This document shows, piece after piece, positions 57,970 to 64,000 of a stretch of DNA of 64,000 nucleotides (position 1 is its first letter; each line of letters begins with the position of its first letter). Position numbers and translations under genes: made by a program. The notes beneath the pieces are model-generated. The model was not told where the DNA came from. It searched no databases and worked only from the letters and a program-made list of their open reading frames with translations. The stretch is from Ctena decussata. Lineage: Eukaryota; Mollusca; Bivalvia; Lucinida; Lucinidae. Where the stretch lies: NCBI GenBank assembly GCA_963989385.1, contig OZ022511.1, positions 6,324,001 to 6,388,000 of the forward strand, read 5' to 3'.

Positions 57970-58027
57970 TGTTTTTTTTTTCTATCGTTTTAATCCATTA
58001 ATGCCTAGCGTTCCAAAAATGGTGGCA

Positions 58028-58100
58028 TAGGCAAACAGTGCAGACCCAGATCAGACGCCGCAAAACGCGGCGTCTGATCACGGTCTACACTTTTTGATAT
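58028..58100. mobile_element. Short palindrome, family F
   Basis: GGCAAACAGTGCAGACCCAG, then ATCAGACGCCGCAAAACGCG, then GCGTCTGATCACGGTCTACA. Almost perfect stem. Confidence 0.75.
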
Positions 58101-58139
58101 TTTTGTTTGTTTGTCAAACAAAAAAAGAAATTTTTGAAA

Positions 58140-59862
58140 GGGGGGGGGCGTGCCTATAAGCCTATAAGGCCCTTTTTCTGCCCAAGAGCAAAACGTTTTA
58201 TTTTCAGTTGATGATTAGACTATAGTGTCCGCTATACTGAATCAATAGTGGTTAAGCTCCGTAAGCCCTACTTTTGGAATAATGGAGTTATTAAAGGGGG
58301 TGGGGTAAATCAGGATGAACCAGGGGTGTCATATTATAAGCTATATTTCTCCTTCAAATTTAATGGCATTCATAAATACCTTCCTTTATAAGTGGAAGTA
58401 ATGTCTTTGGTGACATCTTTTCTCAAATTCTATCTTTTAAAGTAAAATCTTATGTCTGCAGAATTTCTTTTAGAGACACTGTCAATTTTCATTAATTTTG
58501 GTACTTTGAATTCAATATATTCTACAATATCTCTAGAACCAATGGATGACTTGTTACCAAACTAACATGGATTCACTGTTGGGAGTGTGCAAACTGTTGA
58601 TTAAATTTTAGTGACCTTGACCTTTGTTTCAAGGTCATAGTAAGACTTATAATGTCAATTTTAAGTCAAGTTTTGGCCATTGTCTACACAGTAGCTCCTA
58701 AACTGATACGAAATCAGTACCAAAGTGGCCTAAATTAAACATTATGAGGAGTTAGAGCACTAGTTATGATCAAATGGCCATGACATCATCTTCAAGGTCA
58801 AGGTAAAGGTTAGACTAGACAGAGATTAACCAAAGATCTCACACAGCTAGTAAGCAGAAATTTCACAAATATGTATGTTTCTATTTGTAAATCAATGCTT
58901 AATATGCATATAATGACCTTGACCTTTATCTGAAGGTCACCAATACATTCAGAAGTTCAATATTTTACAATAGACTTTTCTATAACTTTAAGGTTTAATC
59001 CAATTCTGTTTCATCATGTTTGACTAATACTGACCTTCAGACCAAGGTCAAGGTCATTCTGTGCACATAAAACATTGATTTTTAAAAGAAAACACTCAGA
59101 TTTGGTACATTTCTGCCGACTGATTGATGAAATCTATGATTAAACTCTGTTTAGTCTAGCCCTGACCTTGACCTTGAAAATGATGTCATGGCCATTTAAT
59201 CATGATGTCATGGCCATTTCATCATAACTAGTGCTCTTACTCCTCAAAATGTTTAATTTAGGCCACTTTGGGAACAACTCCATATCAATTCAGGAGCTAC
59301 TGTGTAGACCATGGACAAAACTTGACTTACAATTGACATTATAAGTCTTACTGTGACCTTAAAACAAAGGTCAAGGTCACCAAAAATTAATCAACAGTTT
59401 GCACTCTCCCAACGATGAACCCATGTTAGTTTGTTAAGAAGTCATCCATTGGTTCTAGGGATATGGTAGAATATATTGAATTCAAAGTACCAAAATTAAT
59501 GAAAATCGACAGGGTCTCTAAAAGAAATCCTGCAGACATAAGATTTTACTTTAAAAGATAGAATTTGATAAATGATGTCACCAAAGACATTACTTCAACT
59601 TATTAAGGAAGGTTTTTATGAATGCCATTAAATTCGAAGGAAAAATATATCTTATAATTTGACACCCCTGGTTCATGCTGATTTACCCCACCCACTTTAA
59701 CAACCCCATTATTCCAAAAGTAGGGCTTACGGAGCTTAACCACTATTGATTCAGTATAGCGGACACTATAGTCTAATCATCAGCTGAAAATATAACATTT
59801 TGCTCTTGGGTAGAAAAATGGCCCTATAGCCCCCCCCCCCCCTCCCCCCCCCCCCCCCCCTT
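58140..59862. mobile_element. Long palindromic element with poly-G / poly-C ends
   Basis: The left end is G9 then CGTGCCTATAAGCC. The right end is the partial complement GCCCTATAGC and a ~30-base C-run. Arms of about 690 bp (58140-58830, 59150-59862) match closely: TTAAGCTCCGTAAGCCCTAC, GGTGGGGTAAATCAGG, CATTGGTTCTAGAG-type segments. About 300 bp of loop carries further GACCTTGACC motifs. It begins about 170 bp after the polyadenylation signals of the repeat-protein gene. No protein is encoded. Confidence 0.88.
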
Positions 59863-60169
59863 TTATGGTAGCGTTTCGTTAACCACTGGTTCTCGAGTAA
59901 GACTACACCAAACAAAACGATTTCAGATTTAACAGAATATTCAAACTTACCAATCCTGGGCTCGAGTAGTGACCCTAGGGCGCCCGGCCCTATGGCGCTC
60001 CAGAACACCGTCCGTCTGCTAGAACAAGTGACACAGGCGAAGAACTGTTGAATGACACGAGTTCAAGGTTCTTGCCACTGCTATACTGGACATACTCGCT
60101 TGCAGCATTTCGTTCGCTAATGCTAAGTTTGTTAATCTTAAATTCGTACCGGCGAAACGATTCTTTTCT

Positions 60170-60470
60170 TTCCAAAATCACTAAAATGTACATTTGTCTG
60201 TGATACAGGTATGAATATTGGCGGGAGCAATAATGTGCTGGCAAGAAAGTTTGGATATGATGAATGAAAATAATGCTTTTTCGGCGTTTTTGAGTGTTAG
60301 AATCAAAATAGTTAAGCTCCAGCATTGAATTGTCGGGTACTAATTCACAGTTTGTCGGCAGCTGCAAGTAGACATATTACTCGCGCTCCGCGCCCGTGAT
60401 AAGATCTACTTTTAACTGACATCCAAACAGCGAATTATTACTCAACAATGCACTGTAGAGCTGATCTATT
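60170..60470. repeat. Dispersed repeat K, second copy
   Basis: GAATATTGGCGGGAGCAATA, TTTTTCGGCGTTTTTGAGTG, CTCGCGCTCCGCGCCCGTGA and ACTCAACAATGCACTGTAGA match 39120-39410 in the same order. Confidence 0.8.
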
Positions 60471-61504
60471 TATTGATTTTTATACTCCTCCCTTTAGCAC
60501 TGGGTGGTTGCTTAGTCCCGGTGGGCGATGATTTTTTCTGACAATCGTCAACGATTTTTTCTGACAATTAGTGTCTCGTAAGCGTGGCGAAGCAAAAGGG
60601 TGAGTGAACAAACTGATTTTCAATATTTTCTCCTGATCTTTTACAAACGGGCTGTTTTCTGAAGCATTTTATGAGCGCATTTAGTCGTTGGTCACATTTT
60701 TTGCGAAATAACCTCTGCAAACCAAGGACGGAAATTACAGCAAATGTCAAGGATTTGCTCCTACAACGAATTTAGTGTCCCGGATTTTTTCCTACAGTGT
60801 CCCGGATTTTTTCCTACCACATATATTGTATTTCAGAGACCCAAAACTCGGATTATAGAATCAACAATTAGATTTTTTTAGTGTGTGATCTAATTTTATT
60901 TCGCCGAATGAACATCAGAAGCAATACTGACATGTATGCCATGGTTTGCCTTAAGGAACACTATCACTACAGGTGTTCATGAGTGAAAAAATTCATTACA
61001 CGACAGAAAGAGAGGATTTTTTTCTTTTAGTCTTAATAATTACAGTGCCTTGTGCTTTATAATTACAGTGATTAGATTTTTTCAAGTCGATATTGCTAGC
61101 GTCAGAAAATAAAACTTTCTCCTTGCCATTTCGCTTCAGTGTGGTGTTGCTAAGCGTTGATGGATGGATGGATGACTCCTTTTCAAAAGTATTTCAATCA
61201 CATAATATTTACACTTGTCACTGACTTCCCATAGGTAAACCGTATAGAGCACCTGGCATCACACACCAATGAACGACAGTTGATCATGTGACGTTGTCGT
61301 CAAGCGACGTCTAAGGTAAACAAACGTCTTGATTGGTCCACGCAACGTTCGATTGACGTCACGTTAAGGCGGCGGCTGTTTAACGTAATGGCCGATTACG
61401 TCGGTTTCATTATTTTCTTCGACGCATATATTGCATATTCTACACTAAATTACCACGAAAACAGCAGAGAAAGGGTCTAAAAATAAAGTGTAAATATAAG
61501 AATA

Positions 61505-61655
61505 AAAATTTGATTTTCAGCGTTCATCGTTTGAAGGAGCCAGTGGTCGTAGCTAAAATTCTACAAGAAGCGCTTCGCGCTTCATGGAAATTTAGCTCCG
61601 CCCACTGGCTTCATCACACGATGAACGCTGAAAATCAAATTTCAATTCTTTTAAA
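61505..61655. mobile_element. Palindromic MITE nested in the 60498 element
   Basis: AATTTGATTTTCAGCGTTCA and complement flank GGAGCCAGTGG / CCACTGGCTTC and a central GAAGCGCTTCGCGCTTC hairpin. Confidence 0.85.
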
Positions 61656-61689
61656 AAAGACGACGGTAGGGGAATAATGAAAGGCTGTG

Positions 61690-61790
61690 TGCAGTGGAAT
61701 CCCGTTTACGGTTGTAAAGATTTCCGCCTTTAGCAGGTATCGAACCCGGGACCGCTAGATCAGCAGGCCAGCGATCACCATAGGGCAGAT
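61690..61790 (-). mobile_element. tRNA-derived SINE fragment
   Basis: On the minus strand CTGATCTAGCGGTCCCGGGT TCGATACC gives a good B box. It matches 37370-37420. Confidence 0.65.
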
Positions 61791-62520
61791 TATATAATTT
61801 CTGGTCATTTGGAAACATTTATTTCATTTTTGAGTCATTCTGAAAATAGAGTGGCCGAGCCGCTGCTAAGGGCATGGTTGGTGTTGCACATTACATGTAT
61901 AACACGGAAATGAATAACTTGAGAATAATTATTTGTCTGAGAAAATCTGAAGTCTGTTGAAATAATTTCAGTATGCAATTTCATTGAAAAACTGATGGAA
62001 CATGGCAAACAGTATATAACAATGACGTCATATATCTGTTACCATAGTAACAAGGAGTTCATAATCATGCCAAGTGACGTCATCTAGACCTCATTCTGCC
62101 AAGGTTCTTGGCACAACAGTTTGTAATTCCGCAATAGCTAGTATCATTTGTATGGGAGTATGGCAAACAGTGTTAACTACGCTCCATCAATTTTTCAATG
62201 GCATTACATACTGAAATTCTTAAAACAGAAACTTCAGATTTTCTCAAACAAATTATTATTCTCAATTCATTGAATTCTGTGATGTACATAGAAACGTCAC
62301 TGCAACAGGCGTTAGAAGGCGTGTAACGGCCGTTAAATGTCTCACCGTGCCCAATCATAGCGCAGATTATATAATTTCTGGTCCTTTGGAATCATTGATT
62401 TCATTTCGACACATTTTAAAAGAGATTAGCTACTGCTAGAGACATGGCTGCAATTGAACCGAGTATGCTATTGTCATTTATTCCTTTTATGTATTCCTTG
62501 CTTTCAAAGGATTGACTTCT
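61783..62520 (-). repeat. Repeats J and H inside the 60498 element
   Basis: GCAGATTATATAATTTCTGG occurs at 61784 and 62353, each starting an inverted repeat J copy (CTTTGG..., CCGAGTATGCTATTGTCATT). Between them lies repeat H (ATCTGTTACCATAGTAACAA, AGAAACTTCAGATTTTCTCA), so the two J copies are about 570 bp apart. Confidence 0.6.
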
Positions 62521-63400
62521 CGGAACATTTTCGTTTAAACATTTCTGATGTGTAGTATGTAAAACTGTTCAGGCCCTCAAGCGTAGAACTGGCTGGACCT
62601 GTGTATGTACATGCATGTATAATTCTGGAGAAAGAATGTACATTTACTATGCCTCATAAGAGAGAAAAATAGCCTGACTGTGGCGGGACTCAAATTTTCC
62701 AACTAAATTTGAAGCAATAGAATGGGCTACATAGTGCATACAATGGAAAGGCTGGTTTTTGATGATCAACAAATGTTTTGTCATCCATTTATGCACCAAA
62801 ATTAAGTTTGAAGCAGTTTTGGATCTTGCTGTTCAATATATGCGCAATAACGTATCATAATAACTACTCATTTTGTGGTTTGCGTTGTCAGAAAAAATCA
62901 GGCGCTTAAAATCTATTGTAGGAGCAAATCCGGGACTTGTAGGAAAAAATACGGGACCTATGAAAAATTAAAATGGGCTTACAGGCCTATTTATATTATT
63001 GTAAAGTGTCAAAAAATAATGAGACATTTTCCCAACACCGATTTATGATTAAAACTAACGTTACCCTATGGTAAACTTCGCAGACATAGACATAGAGGAC
63101 AGTTCTTCAAGATGTGCCCTAAACGAAAATTTCCAGGTTTCTTTTATCTGTTGACCACGTTAAACATGTGCATTTTATCTAATTTGCCTAATCTCTACCA
63201 AGAATAAGCATAAGATTTGTAAACAAATGTTTTAATCGACTAAAATCACCATTTTATCGCTCCAGTTTTCTGTTATGACGTCACGGAGAAAAAATCATTG
63301 ACGATTTGGAAAAAATCCGGGACCATTGTCAGAAAAAATCGTTGACGATTGTCAGAAAAAATCACCGCCTACCGGTACTAAGCAACCACCCAGTGTTTAG

Positions 63401-64000
63401 CTTCAACATCGGGTGAACGACAACTTTACAAGCAAACGCGAGTCATAATAATTCCGATAGTTGCAACCAACTTATTCAATTTTTAGGATGTTCACTGTAC
63501 TTTAAGGATTTGGGGTAATTACTGTGGATGAAACAAAGGTTCTTCGAACGGTTTTCTGGTCAACAGCAGAGAATACCACAGGGGCTAATTAGTATATATA
63601 CCCGACTTTAGTAATTAGATAGGAAATATCCTTTAGTAATTAGATAGGAAATAGCCTTTGCACCTGTTGCTGAATACAATAGTCATTTCCTTTTACGTCC
63701 ATCAAATTGTATAGTGTATTCTTTTCTGAATGGGTTTTCTCAGTAGTCGAAAACATCTAAAACTTCGTTTGAAAGTGCAAAAGTCCACAACAGTTCAAGG
63801 GTGAAAGTGACTATGCCTACCAATGAGCTTCATATAGCTCATGCTTGAGGGAACGGATATGTTTTTTCCGTTAATACAAGTAGATGATAACATCAAATCA
63901 CCTCAGAGTTTATTCCATAGAATTTACCATTTTTCTATGCAATTTGTGTAGCTAGGGTATATCCGGGCGATAAGAATTTTGGCACCAACGCCTCGCTTTT
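63401..64000. other. No gene seen
   Basis: A short tandem pair, CTTTAGTAATTAGATAGGAA, at 63608-63655. Otherwise unremarkable. Confidence 0.4.

Larger units (their letters stand above)
60498..63395. mobile_element. 2.9-kb DNA transposon, 5-bp TSD (TTTAG), CACTGGGTGG ends
   Basis: The ends CACTGGGTGGTTGCTTAGTC and complement are flanked by TTTAG at 60493-60497 and TTTAG at 63396-63400. Subterminal motifs GATTTTTTCTGACAAT (two left, two right) and GTCCCGGATTTTTTCCTAC (left) with complements GTAGGAAAAAATACGGGACC (right) recur. Nested inside are a palindrome, a SINE piece and repeats H and J. No transposase. Confidence 0.9.

Noticed and set aside
59990..60367. 125-codon minus-strand frame sharing LELNYFDSNTQK with 39074-39259
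   Set aside because: The similarity is explained by repeat K at DNA level. The shorter copy lacks the rest of the frame and no domain is seen.

Overview
This is non-coding-rich eukaryotic DNA, most likely from a marine bivalve mollusc. The support is intron-split animal genes (a WSB-type WD-repeat/SOCS-box exon and a four-exon secreted-protein gene with GT-AG introns), no bacterial-style gene packing, AT-rich intergenic sequence, and a very high load of palindromic MITEs, tRNA- and 5S-derived SINEs and minisatellites of the kind found in clam genomes. The clade is an inference, not a match. Nearly all long open frames are shadows of tandem repeats or chance.

Layout. 0-1 kb: one exon of a WSB1/2-like gene on the minus strand. 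1-5 kb: a 3.1-kb minisatellite of 24-bp units between direct repeats of unique sequence. 5-12 kb: MITEs, SINEs and a partly duplicated 5S-rRNA-derived SINE. 13-20 kb: two inverted-repeat transposons with 5-bp target duplications (13.4-14.1 and 18.1-20.2 kb) and a short mariner-type element. 21-24 kb: quiet AT-rich DNA. 25-27 kb: a ~100-bp tandem repeat split by a MITE. 28.1-30.7 kb: a large palindromic element with poly-G/poly-C ends. 31-37 kb: a nest of transposons, including a 3.6-kb element holding at least four others. 38-44 kb: further elements, a tRNA-Met-like SINE and minisatellites.

45.1-58.0 kb: the one complete gene I can build. It has four coding exons in the plus direction, all introns in phase 1, and encodes a 332-residue secreted, cysteine-free protein with five exact 19-residue repeats and an Arg/His/Asn-rich tail. 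I do not recognise its family. Its 7.9-kb first intron holds a 1.2-kb tandem duplication and a ~3-kb array of 62-bp repeats ending about 100 bp before exon 2.

58-64 kb: a second poly-G/poly-C-ended palindrome rich in TGACCTTGACCTT motifs, then a 2.9-kb transposon.

The main cross-window pattern is a set of six otherwise different inverted-repeat elements (starting at 13436, 18087, 32454, 33157, 39426 and 60498). All begin 5'-CAC and all are flanked by perfect 5-bp target duplications. None carries a visible transposase.
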